Source of the DNA: Candidatus Pullibacteroides excrementavium
Lineage (GTDB): Bacteria; Bacteroidota; Bacteroidia; Bacteroidales; P3
Reading direction: 5' to 3'
NCBI GenBank assembly: GCA_017694335.1
Contig: JADIMZ010000037.1
Span: 1 to 41,385 of the forward strand
Length of the DNA stretch: 41,385 nt
The position numbers and the translations under genes were made by a program. Shown in pieces: positions 25,682-33,115 of this stretch. Within the stretch, counting starts at the first letter, position 1; every line of letters begins with the position of its first letter. A model generated the notes under the pieces. That model worked only from the letters and a program-made list of their open reading frames with translations, ran no database searches and was not told the origin of the DNA.

Positions 25682-26122
25682 ATGATGAACCGTAAGATCG
25701 CATGTGCCGCCATCGCTTTCGCCTGTATCATGATGCTGGTGCATGCCGTATTCCCCCATCATCACCACTGCCATGAAGTGGTTTTCAGCGCGCACTGCCA
25801 ATGGGAGCAGAAAGCCATTGAAAACCATGACATTTCCAGCTGCCTTCTGAGCATTTCCAGTGAAGACGATCATCAATGCATTCCTCTTCCTTCCCATGAC
25901 GATCCCTGTTGGAAGAACACGAAATATTTTCTTCAGCCATCGCTTGTCCTTCCAGCTAGTGCGGCTTCTGCGCTTCTGGCCGATTTAATACCGGTCTCTC
26001 CGGACGCCTCGATTCCTTTGCCACCCCTTTCCGGCAAGCACGAGTATTCAGATTATCTCCTTCTTCCATATCAAGACATAGAACATTCCGGTACCGGTTT
26101 CCGGGCTCCGCCTTTCTGTTAA
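25682..26122 (+). CDS. Small exported His-rich protein of the metal-efflux locus
   Basis: The 146-residue product starts with a hydrophobic signal-like segment (MMNRKIACAAIAFACIMMLVHAVFP) followed directly by HHHHCHE and further His/Cys residues (AHCQW, DDHQC, DDPCW). The His cluster and Cys residues suggest periplasmic metal binding. The location immediately upstream of a heavy-metal efflux adaptor and pump supports a role as sensor, chaperone or accessory. I do not recognise a characterised family; similar His-rich proteins precede CusAB-type genes in other Bacteroidota. The ATG at 25682 is chosen so that the protein begins at the signal segment; the frame is open upstream but carries no signal. 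Confidence 0.65.
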   Translation: MMNRKIACAAIAFACIMMLVHAVFPHHHHCHEVVFSAHCQWEQKAIENHDISSCLLSISSEDDHQCIPLPSHDDPCWKNTKYFLQPSLVLPASAASALLADLIPVSPDASIPLPPLSGKHEYSDYLLLPYQDIEHSGTGFRAPPFC

Positions 26123-26362
26123 AACCCGGTTTGCAGCGGCAGGAATAAGATTCCAAGGATTTTTTTGACGAACCCATCGGGAGTAGTCCGCTCCATTCAT
26201 TCCATGCCCTGTTTCACCTCTTATCCCTGCATCTTGTACTCCATCGGGCTTGATAAGCACCTGCGTATCACAAAGGTTGTTCCTGCCGGTACGGAGTATC
26301 AAACAGGCGGGTGTATCGAGAAAAGGAATCTAATAATGCAATTTGAAAATACGACAGTTATT
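26123..26362. other. Gap between the His-rich gene and the adaptor gene
   Basis: 240 nt without a supported gene. A weak hairpin (GGAAT/ATTCC at 26142-26154 followed by an A/T-rich stretch ending in seven T) could attenuate transcription after the His-rich gene. The frame that continues upstream of the adaptor ATG has no protein-like sequence. No riboswitch was recognised. Confidence 0.35.
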
Positions 26363-27898
26363 ATGAAAATCAAATCCTTTCTATTCATACTTTCTTTAGT
26401 GTCGCTGTTTGCCTGCCGAGATACGGCCGGGCATCAGCACGGGCACAGCCATGAAGCCGAAGGCGCCCATGTCCACGATGCCAAGCTGTATTTGGTGCAA
26501 TACGGCCAGCATACCGAATTCTTTGCCGAAGCCGACCCTCTTTTTGTCGGCAGCACTTCCCATTTTCTTATACAGTTATCCCGTTTGGAAGACTTCAAGC
26601 CCATGGATTCGGTTCAGATAGACCTCAGCCTTGAATCGGGCGGCAAGACTTGGGCTGCCACCGGCTTTAAACGGGTCAAGGCCGGCCAATACAAGCTGGA
26701 ACTACAGCCCGGACAAATCGGGAGCGGCCAGCTGCTTGTCCGTGTGCGAGGGCTTCAACGGCCGGATGGCGTGCAAGAAGACCTGTTCCGCATCCCTGTA
26801 CAGGTTTACAAGGACGAACATGAAGCCCATCATGCCGCCGAACATCAGACTCCCTCTTCCAGCAACGCGGTAGTGTTCACCAAAGCCCAGAGTTATTTGG
26901 TCGATTTCAAGACAGAAATAGCTCATCCTGAAAACATAGGGAAACTTATTTCAAGTGTCGCTCAAATATTGCCGACCCCAGGAGCGCAAACCGAGATTAT
27001 TGCCAAGGCATCCGGCATTGTTTCCTTGAACAAGAAAAACGTAGTGGAAGGACAGGCTGTAAGCGAGGGAGAATACCTGTTTTCGATAGAAAGCGGAGGT
27101 ATGCTTGAAAATAGTATAAACCAGTATGTTACTTCCGTTTTGAATGACTATGAAAAAGCCAAGAAAGACTACGAGCGCGAGAAGTCTTTAGCTGAGGATA
27201 AAATCGTATCGGAAACGGAACTGTTGCAGGCCAAGAATATCTACGAAAAGGCCTTGGCCAACTACGAACAGGTCAAAGCCAATTTTTCCGAAGACCGTCA
27301 GATTGTCCGCGCTCCGATAGATGGATATGTAAAACAGATCAGTGTCCAGAACGGGCAGTATGTCAGTGCCGGGCAGCCTATGGCCACCGTCAGCCAGAAC
27401 CAGCGTCTTTTGATTCAGGCCGAGCTGTCTTCCCGTTACTATCCCTATCTCAAAGACATTACCGAAGTCAATATCCGGGAAATGAATGCGCCCCGTGCTT
27501 ATTCTTTGGAGGAATTGCATGGCCGGTTGGTTTCTTACGGTCAGAGTACCTCATCCAACAACCCTCTGATTCCGGTAATCTTTGAGATAGACAATGTGTT
27601 GGATGCCATCCCCGGCACTTTTGTCAACCTCTACATCAAGACTTCCGGCAATACTTCGCGTCTCAGTGTTCCCAATACCGCTATCGTGGAGGAAATGGGC
27701 AACTGTTTCGTCTTCGTTCAGCTTACCCCTGAACTCTTTGACAAACGGCCTGTCCTGGTCGGTTCCTCCGATGGCATCCGCACCGAAGTCATTTCCGGGC
27801 TTCAGGCCGGAGAGCGCATTGTAAGCCAGGGGGCGCAGATTATCAAGTTGTCGCAGGGGGCGGGGGTGTTGGATCCTCATGCGGGTCACGCTCATTAA
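26363..27898 (+). CDS. RND efflux periplasmic adaptor lipoprotein, CusB/CzcB type
   Basis: The 511-residue product has a lipoprotein signal (MKIKSFLFILSLVSLFAC, lipid-modified Cys at 18) and then a His-rich stretch (HQHGHSHEAEGAHVHD). An N-terminal beta domain, a lipoyl-like half (IIAKASGIVSLNKKNVVEGQAVSEGEYLF), a coiled hairpin (about 265-310, EKAKKDYEREKSLAEDKIV) and the second lipoyl half (IVRAPIDGYVKQISVQNGQYVSAGQPM) follow. The C-terminus is another His cluster (HAGHAH). The adaptor links inner-membrane pump and outer-membrane channel and may deliver metal. An alternative in-frame ATG at 26338 would bury the signal. Zinc, cobalt, copper or silver are possible; the metal cannot be told. 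Confidence 0.9.
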   Translation: MKIKSFLFILSLVSLFACRDTAGHQHGHSHEAEGAHVHDAKLYLVQYGQHTEFFAEADPLFVGSTSHFLIQLSRLEDFKPMDSVQIDLSLESGGKTWAATGFKRVKAGQYKLELQPGQIGSGQLLVRVRGLQRPDGVQEDLFRIPVQVYKDEHEAHHAAEHQTPSSSNAVVFTKAQSYLVDFKTEIAHPENIGKLISSVAQILPTPGAQTEIIAKASGIVSLNKKNVVEGQAVSEGEYLFSIESGGMLENSINQYVTSVLNDYEKAKKDYEREKSLAEDKIVSETELLQAKNIYEKALANYEQVKANFSEDRQIVRAPIDGYVKQISVQNGQYVSAGQPMATVSQNQRLLIQAELSSRYYPYLKDITEVNIREMNAPRAYSLEELHGRLVSYGQSTSSNNPLIPVIFEIDNVLDAIPGTFVNLYIKTSGNTSRLSVPNTAIVEEMGNCFVFVQLTPELFDKRPVLVGSSDGIRTEVISGLQAGERIVSQGAQIIKLSQGAGVLDPHAGHAH

Positions 27899-28018
27899 AA
27901 ACGTCTCTGAATGGCATTCTCTTCGTTATGCTCCGGTTCGAAAATCCTCACGTACTTCAGTACGCTCCGGTTTTCTCACCATCGCAAGCCTCGATAATGC
28001 CACTCATAGAACGTTTTT
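27897..28018. repeat. Inverted-repeat element between adaptor and pump genes
   Basis: The 122-nt element starts at the adaptor's stop codon. Its ends (27897-27918 and 27996-28018) are imperfect inverted repeats, each with AAAAACGT at the outer tip and ATGGCATT or TGGCATT inside. Within it, CGTACT-TC-AGTACG (27951-27964) is a dyad, and two direct copies of GCTCCGGTT flank it. A short AGCCGG/CCGGCT stem (28026-28061) follows. It has the shape of a mobile non-coding element or a large attenuator hairpin. Confidence 0.6.
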
Positions 28019-28120
28019 AGGAAAGAGCCGGAATGGCGGATGATGCCCCTCGATACCGGCTGTTCCAAAAAGTTTTACGGTAGGTAAAATGCAAAAGTTA
28101 CGGATTAAAAACGCAACGAG

Positions 28121-31100
28121 ATGTTAAACAAGATCATAAATTTTTCGCTTCACAATAAGCTCTTTGTGATGCTGGGCGTGGTGCTGCTGGTGTTAGGCGG
28201 CTATTACTCCATGCGGCATTTGGATATCGACGTGTTCCCGGATTTGACCGCGCCTACGGTGGTGGTCATGACCGATGCCGAGAACATGGCCACCGAGGAA
28301 GTGGAACGCTTGGTGACCTTCCCGATAGAGACGGCGGTCAACGGGGCTACCGACGTGCGTCGGGTGCGTTCCTCCTCCCGTCCGGGCGCTTCCTTTGTCT
28401 GGGTGGAATTCGATTGGGGTACCGACATCTATCGCGCCCGTCAGATTGTCAGCGAGAAGATGGTGACCCTGGAAGGCAGCCTGCCCGAAGGGATTACTCC
28501 CGTTTTGGCGCCCCAGACCAGTGTGATGGGCGAAATCCTCTTTGTAGGGGTTGAAGCCGATTCCACCGATATCATGGAACTGCGGACCTTGGCCGACTGG
28601 GTAATCAAGCCCGCTATCCTGGCTACCGGCGGCGTATCGCAGGTGACGGTCATGGGCGGGGATTACAAGCAGTACCAGGTGCTGGCCGACCCGGTGGCGA
28701 TGAACGCCTACGGTGTCAGCTTGCAGGAACTGGCCGAAGTGGTTTCGGGCATCAGCGAGAACTCCACCGGCGGGGTCGTCCGCGAGTATGGCAACGAGTT
28801 CGCGATTCGCGGGATGGCCCGTACCACCGATTTGGAAGAATTGGGCAACAGCTTGGTCAAACTCAACGAACAAGGCTTCCCCATCACGATCAATGATGTG
28901 GCCAAGGTGGTGATTGCCCCGGCCGTCAAGATGGGCTATGCCAGTACCAATGCGCATCCCTCTATCCTGATGACTATTTCCAAACAGCCCAATGTCAATA
29001 CCTTGGAAGTGACCGAGGATATTCTGGCCACTTTGGAATCGCTCAAAGGCAACCTCCCTCCGGATGTGGTTTTGGATACGGACATCTTCCGCCAGTCGGA
29101 TTTCATCGAGGCCTCGGTCAACAATGTGGGTCGAAGCCTGGTGGAAGGGGCTATTTTTGTCATCATTATCCTCTTTGTCTTCTTGGGCAGCTTCCGTACC
29201 ACCTTGATTTCGGTGGTCGCGATTCCGCTGTCCCTCTTGGGAACGGTTATCGTACTGTATCTGTTCGGGCAGAACATCAATACAATGACCTTGGGAGGTA
29301 TGTGCATCGCGATTGGCTCCTTAGTGGACGATGCCATCATTGATGTGGAAAACGTATATAAGAAACTACGTAAAAACCGTCTTCTGCCCAAGGAACAACG
29401 CGAGCCTGTCACCAAGGTGGTCTTTGAGGGTTCTACCGAAATCAGGGCCTCCATCCTGAACGCCACCTTTATCATCATCGTGGCTTTCTCGCCTCTGTTC
29501 TTTTTGTCGGGCATGGAAGGTCGGATGCTGAAACCTCTTGGCTTGGCATATATCATTTCCTTGTTGATGTCGCTTTTGGTGGCTATGACGGTGACTCCCT
29601 TGCTCTGCAAGATGATGTTGGGGAGCGAGAACTATCTGGCGCGGAACGAGAAGGAGAGCTGGCTTTCGCGCAAATTGTCGGCTTCTTACCGTCATGGCCT
29701 TGCCTGGGCTTTGGGGCATAAACGCATAGTGGTAGGGACGGCTGCCGCGGCCTTGGTGGCGGCGATTGCGGTCTATTTCACGCTCGGCCACAGTTTCCTG
29801 CCCAATTTCAACGAAGGTTCGCTGACTATTTCTGCCGTTTCCAGGCCGGGGCTTTCGCTCGACCTCAGCAACCAGATTGGCAATACGATAGAAAGGCAGC
29901 TGCTGAGCATCGACGAAGTGGTTTCTACTTCCCGCCGGACCGGGCGCGGGGAGCTGGACGAGCATTCCCAAGCCACCAACAGTGCGGAAATCGAAGTGAA
30001 ATTCAATCTGAAAGACCGCAGCAAGGATGAATTTCTGGAAGAAGTCCGTGCCAAGCTGGCGGAAGTCCCCGGTGTGGTCACTTCGGTAGGCCAGCCGCTC
30101 AGCCACCGGATCGACCATATCCTTTCCGGAACCCAGGCCGGTATCGCCATCAAGATTTTCGGGCCTGATCTGAGCCGGCTCTTCATGCTGGGGAATCAAA
30201 TCAAAGACCAGATACAAGGCATTGAAGGCGTGGTGGATCTCAATGTGGAACAGCAGACCGAGACGCCTCAGCTCCAGATTCGAGCCAACCGTCCCATGCT
30301 GGCACGTTACGGCATCACGATAGACCAGTTCAACCGGTTCATCGAGTTGTCTTTTCCTGGCACGAAATTAGGCGAAGTGTACGAAGGCCAGCGGAGCTTC
30401 GATTTGGTGGTTCGTTTGCAAGAGCCTTATACGCAGACCATTGAAGGGCTTTCGTCTGCCTTGATTACGACGGGTACAGGCGCCAAAGTGCCGCTGAGCG
30501 AGGTGGCCGAGATTGTCTCTACCAACGGTCCCAATTCGGTGAGCCGGGAAAATGTGCAGCGTAAATTGGTGGTTTCCTGCAATGTGGCGGGTCGGGACAT
30601 GGAAAGCGTGGTCAATGAGATTCGACATACAGTGGCTGAAAATGTGGATTTTGGGGAAGACTACCGGGTGGAATACGGCGGGCAGTTCGAGAGTGCCGAA
30701 AGCGCATCCCGGACGTTGGCGCTGGTGTTTGTGGCCGCTCTGTTTCTGATTTTTTGTATTCTGTACTCCGAATTTCGTCATGTGGGTCTTTCCTTGCTGA
30801 TTTTGGTCAACTTGCCTTTGGCGTTGATTGGAGGGGTGTTCGCGATACGGATCTCGTCCGGCATTGTCAGCATTCCGTCTATTATCGGCTTCATCACCCT
30901 TTTCGGCATCGCGATTCGGAACGGGATATTGTTGGTGGCGGAATACGAGCGTTTGGGCGGTGGTACGTTGAATCCGAGACCTTCGGATTCGGCACAGGAG
31001 AGGGAAGAAAAACGCCTTCGTTTGCGTGAAATCATTACCGAGGGTTCGATAGACCGTCTCAATCCTATCCTGATGACGGCTTTGACGGCGGCCTTGGCTT

Positions 31101-32683
31101 TGATTCCGCTGATTATGAATGGAGACAAGAGCGGAAACGAAATACAAAGTCCTATGGGAATCGTGGTGTTAGGAGGTCTGATTACCTCCACTTTGCTGAA
31201 TGTTTTTGTGGTCCCGGCCCTGTACGAATGGTTCCGGAAGCGTCTTCGGAAAAAGGACGTGGAAGCCCATGAAGTGGAATGGGATGCCCGTTATGATGAT
31301 CCCCAGATGCTGCATCCGGGCATGGTTCGGCATGAAGCCCAGTTGCGTTCGAGCCGGTTCGGTTCGGGGAACGCGGTCATGAAGGCGGTTTTGCTGCTCT
31401 GCCTGTTCTCTTTGGGTCTCTGGGCGATGCCGGCTCAGGCGCAAGAGCTTCAAACGCAAGAAATTCCGGCGGAGACATCGGCGAACGAACCGCACCGAGT
31501 GGCAGCGATGGATATAAAAGAAACTGCTGCGGATCAGAACCCGACGGTTTTGCATGCGGCCGACTATACGGACGTCCTGTCGGCTATCGACCAGTACAGT
31601 CCGTTGCTGAAAGCCTCGCGCCAGCAGATGGAGGCCGACTTGCGGGGCAACCACACCGGCAATGTGCCGGAAAACCCGGAGTTCGGTTTCGGCTATTTTT
31701 GGATGATAGGCAATTCGGCAGGTCAGCGCGTGGACTTCGAGGCGAGTCAGAGTTTTGATTTTCCTTCGGTATATGTCTATAAGAGCCGGATGGCCAAAAG
31801 CAACGACAGTGCGGTCTATTACCGTTTTGCCAACGAGCGGGCTCAGATTATGCTGCAAGCGCAGAATCTGTGCGTGGAGTTGATATACAACAATGCGCTG
31901 ATGCGGATTTTGGAGCAGCGTTTGGAAAGTGCCCGGAAAGTGGCATCCTCTTACCAGGAACAGTTGGCCCAAGGCGGAACTTCTATTTTGGAAGCCAACA
32001 AGGCGGAATTGAACCTTCTCGGTGTGGAAAGCGAGATGGCGGCCTTGCAGGCGGAGATGGACAGGTTGAAATCCGACCTCAAGCGGCTGACCGGAGGCAT
32101 TGAAGTGAACCTGAGCCAGACGCGTTTCCCAGATGTGGTTCTGCCGGAAAGCTTTGAACTTTGGTTCGCCGGCATCATGGGTACGAACCCGCTGATGCAG
32201 CAAGCCATGAACGAGAGCTTGGCCAAGGAGCAGAATGTCAAGGTGAACGTATCGGAGGCATTGCCTAAGTTTTCGGTGGGGTACAAGGGCGAGGATGTGT
32301 TTAACGATGGTTTCAACGGGATTGCCGTGGGGATGAGCATTCCTTTGTGGGAGAACAAGAACCGGGTCAAGCAAGCCCGTTTGGAGTCGGAGGCGGCGCA
32401 GAACCGTGTCCTGGATGTGCAATGGCAGCTCAAAGCCCAGCTGGAGACCTTGTATTACAAGGCTTTGCGGTTGCAGCCGGTGGTGAACCGTTACCGGGAA
32501 GCACTTTCGGCCTTGGATAATCTGCCTTATATCGAAAGGGCTTTGGAAAACGGGGAGTTCTCCTTGATGGACTATCTAGGCGAGCTGGAATACCAGTTCG
32601 ACATGATGGAAGCCTATTTGCAGGCCGAGCGGGACTTGGCGCTCAGCTGGAGCGAGCTCCGTTGGGTGGCCGGCTCGCTGTAG
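28121..32683 (+). CDS. CusA/CzcA-type RND metal pump fused to a TolC-family outer-membrane channel
   Basis: This single 1520-codon frame holds two proteins' worth of domains. Residues 1 to about 1045 are a heavy-metal RND pump. They include the first membrane helix, DIDVFPDLTAPTV, the transmembrane helix 4 proton-relay aspartates D403-D404 in GSLVDDAIIDVEN, and the helix 10-12 region with GIAIRNGILLVAEYERL. Residues from about 1140 to 1520 are an outer-membrane efflux protein with two coiled repeats (RLESARKVASSYQEQLAQGG, then ENKNRVKQARLESEAAQNRVLDVQWQL). At the junction, M1087 begins a second signal-like peptide (MKAVLLLCLFSLGLWAMPAQA). The channel could therefore be released by signal peptidase or made from an internal start at 31379. 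Similar pump-channel fusions exist in Flavobacteriia to my knowledge. Confidence 0.9.
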   Translation: MLNKIINFSLHNKLFVMLGVVLLVLGGYYSMRHLDIDVFPDLTAPTVVVMTDAENMATEEVERLVTFPIETAVNGATDVRRVRSSSRPGASFVWVEFDWGTDIYRARQIVSEKMVTLEGSLPEGITPVLAPQTSVMGEILFVGVEADSTDIMELRTLADWVIKPAILATGGVSQVTVMGGDYKQYQVLADPVAMNAYGVSLQELAEVVSGISENSTGGVVREYGNEFAIRGMARTTDLEELGNSLVKLNEQGFPITINDVAKVVIAPAVKMGYASTNAHPSILMTISKQPNVNTLEVTEDILATLESLKGNLPPDVVLDTDIFRQSDFIEASVNNVGRSLVEGAIFVIIILFVFLGSFRTTLISVVAIPLSLLGTVIVLYLFGQNINTMTLGGMCIAIGSLVDDAIIDVENVYKKLRKNRLLPKEQREPVTKVVFEGSTEIRASILNATFIIIVAFSPLFFLSGMEGRMLKPLGLAYIISLLMSLLVAMTVTPLLCKMMLGSENYLARNEKESWLSRKLSASYRHGLAWALGHKRIVVGTAAAALVAAIAVYFTLGHSFLPNFNEGSLTISAVSRPGLSLDLSNQIGNTIERQLLSIDEVVSTSRRTGRGELDEHSQATNSAEIEVKFNLKDRSKDEFLEEVRAKLAEVPGVVTSVGQPLSHRIDHILSGTQAGIAIKIFGPDLSRLFMLGNQIKDQIQGIEGVVDLNVEQQTETPQLQIRANRPMLARYGITIDQFNRFIELSFPGTKLGEVYEGQRSFDLVVRLQEPYTQTIEGLSSALITTGTGAKVPLSEVAEIVSTNGPNSVSRENVQRKLVVSCNVAGRDMESVVNEIRHTVAENVDFGEDYRVEYGGQFESAESASRTLALVFVAALFLIFCILYSEFRHVGLSLLILVNLPLALIGGVFAIRISSGIVSIPSIIGFITLFGIAIRNGILLVAEYERLGGGTLNPRPSDSAQEREEKRLRLREIITEGSIDRLNPILMTALTAALALIPLIMNGDKSGNEIQSPMGIVVLGGLITSTLLNVFVVPALYEWFRKRLRKKDVEAHEVEWDARYDDPQMLHPGMVRHEAQLRSSRFGSGNAVMKAVLLLCLFSLGLWAMPAQAQELQTQEIPAETSANEPHRVAAMDIKETAADQNPTVLHAADYTDVLSAIDQYSPLLKASRQQMEADLRGNHTGNVPENPEFGFGYFWMIGNSAGQRVDFEASQSFDFPSVYVYKSRMAKSNDSAVYYRFANERAQIMLQAQNLCVELIYNNALMRILEQRLESARKVASSYQEQLAQGGTSILEANKAELNLLGVESEMAALQAEMDRLKSDLKRLTGGIEVNLSQTRFPDVVLPESFELWFAGIMGTNPLMQQAMNESLAKEQNVKVNVSEALPKFSVGYKGEDVFNDGFNGIAVGMSIPLWENKNRVKQARLESEAAQNRVLDVQWQLKAQLETLYYKALRLQPVVNRYREALSALDNLPYIERALENGEFSLMDYLGELEYQFDMMEAYLQAERDLALSWSELRWVAGSL

Positions 32684-32710
32684 TTCGCCGGTGGGAATCT
32701 TTTTAAAACG

Positions 32711-32798
32711 AAGTCCCGGTCAGGATGAGTCTGAATATCCCTAAAAGTTTTGGGTCCAACTTTTGGGGTGCAGCTCAGTTTCTTGACCGGGACTTTTT
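32711..32798 (+). terminator. Long nested terminator after the efflux operon
   Basis: AAGTCCCGGTCA (32711-32722) and TGACCGGGACTT (32784-32795) form a perfect 12-bp stem ending in a run of five T. The 61-nt loop contains an inner stem AAAAGTT/AACTTTT (32743-32764). Its CCAACTTTTGGGGTGCAG segment resembles the ends of IS3-family elements, which I note as a likeness only. Confidence 0.75.
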
Positions 32799-32978
32799 CT
32801 ATGAAGACCGGGCTTGCCAACCAGGCGGGATGTTCTGCCAAGCCGGGTTGGAGGATGGGCTTTGCCTGAAAATTGCGGATTTTGGTGTTATTTGAATGAA
32901 ATCCCCAATACGTTTTCCAGAGACGTAGGAGATAATGTTATTTTTTATAAGATATTGAATCACATTCGTGAATATTGT

Positions 32979-33016
32979 ATTTGACAACTTTTTTTTTCTA
33001 CTATAATTTGTCAAAT
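32979..33016 (+). promoter_or_regulatory. Palindrome containing TTGACA and TATAAT
   Basis: ATTTGACAA (32979-32987) and TTGTCAAAT (33008-33016) are perfect 9-bp inverted repeats 20 nt apart. They contain TTGACA (32981-32986) and TATAAT (33002-33007), separated by 15 nt. This resembles an E. coli-type promoter within an operator-like dyad, which is unexpected in this phylum. It lies 100 nt upstream of the giant gene. Confidence 0.4.
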
Positions 33017-33115
33017 CGGGAAGTGAAATCTTGAATCTGCGTTTTTTTCTTTTTGCTTATGCTCTTTGTTTAAATCGGAACATCTTTGCACATTCCGATC
33101 AAAAATGTGTGAACC

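Larger units (their letters stand above)
32684..33115. other. Intergenic region before the giant secreted protein
   Basis: 432 nt. It holds the nested terminator, then a second inverted-repeat area (GGCTTG near 32811 and CAAGCC near 32840, CCAACC/GGTTGG), then AT-rich DNA with the dyad at 32979-33016 and a CATCTTTG near-match to a -7 box at 33081-33088. No gene is supported here. Confidence 0.6.

Noticed and set aside
26200..26340. A possible cobalamin-type riboswitch before the adaptor gene
   Set aside because: The conserved core and pairing elements could not be found; only scattered GC-rich pieces are present.
26165..26362. A 66-codon in-frame extension of the adaptor gene
   Set aside because: It would bury the lipoprotein signal, which must be N-terminal; the signal begins at 26363.
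31169..32422. A 417-codon minus-strand frame across the TolC domain
   Set aside because: It is the antisense shadow of the efflux-channel coding sequence, without promoter or protein-like features.
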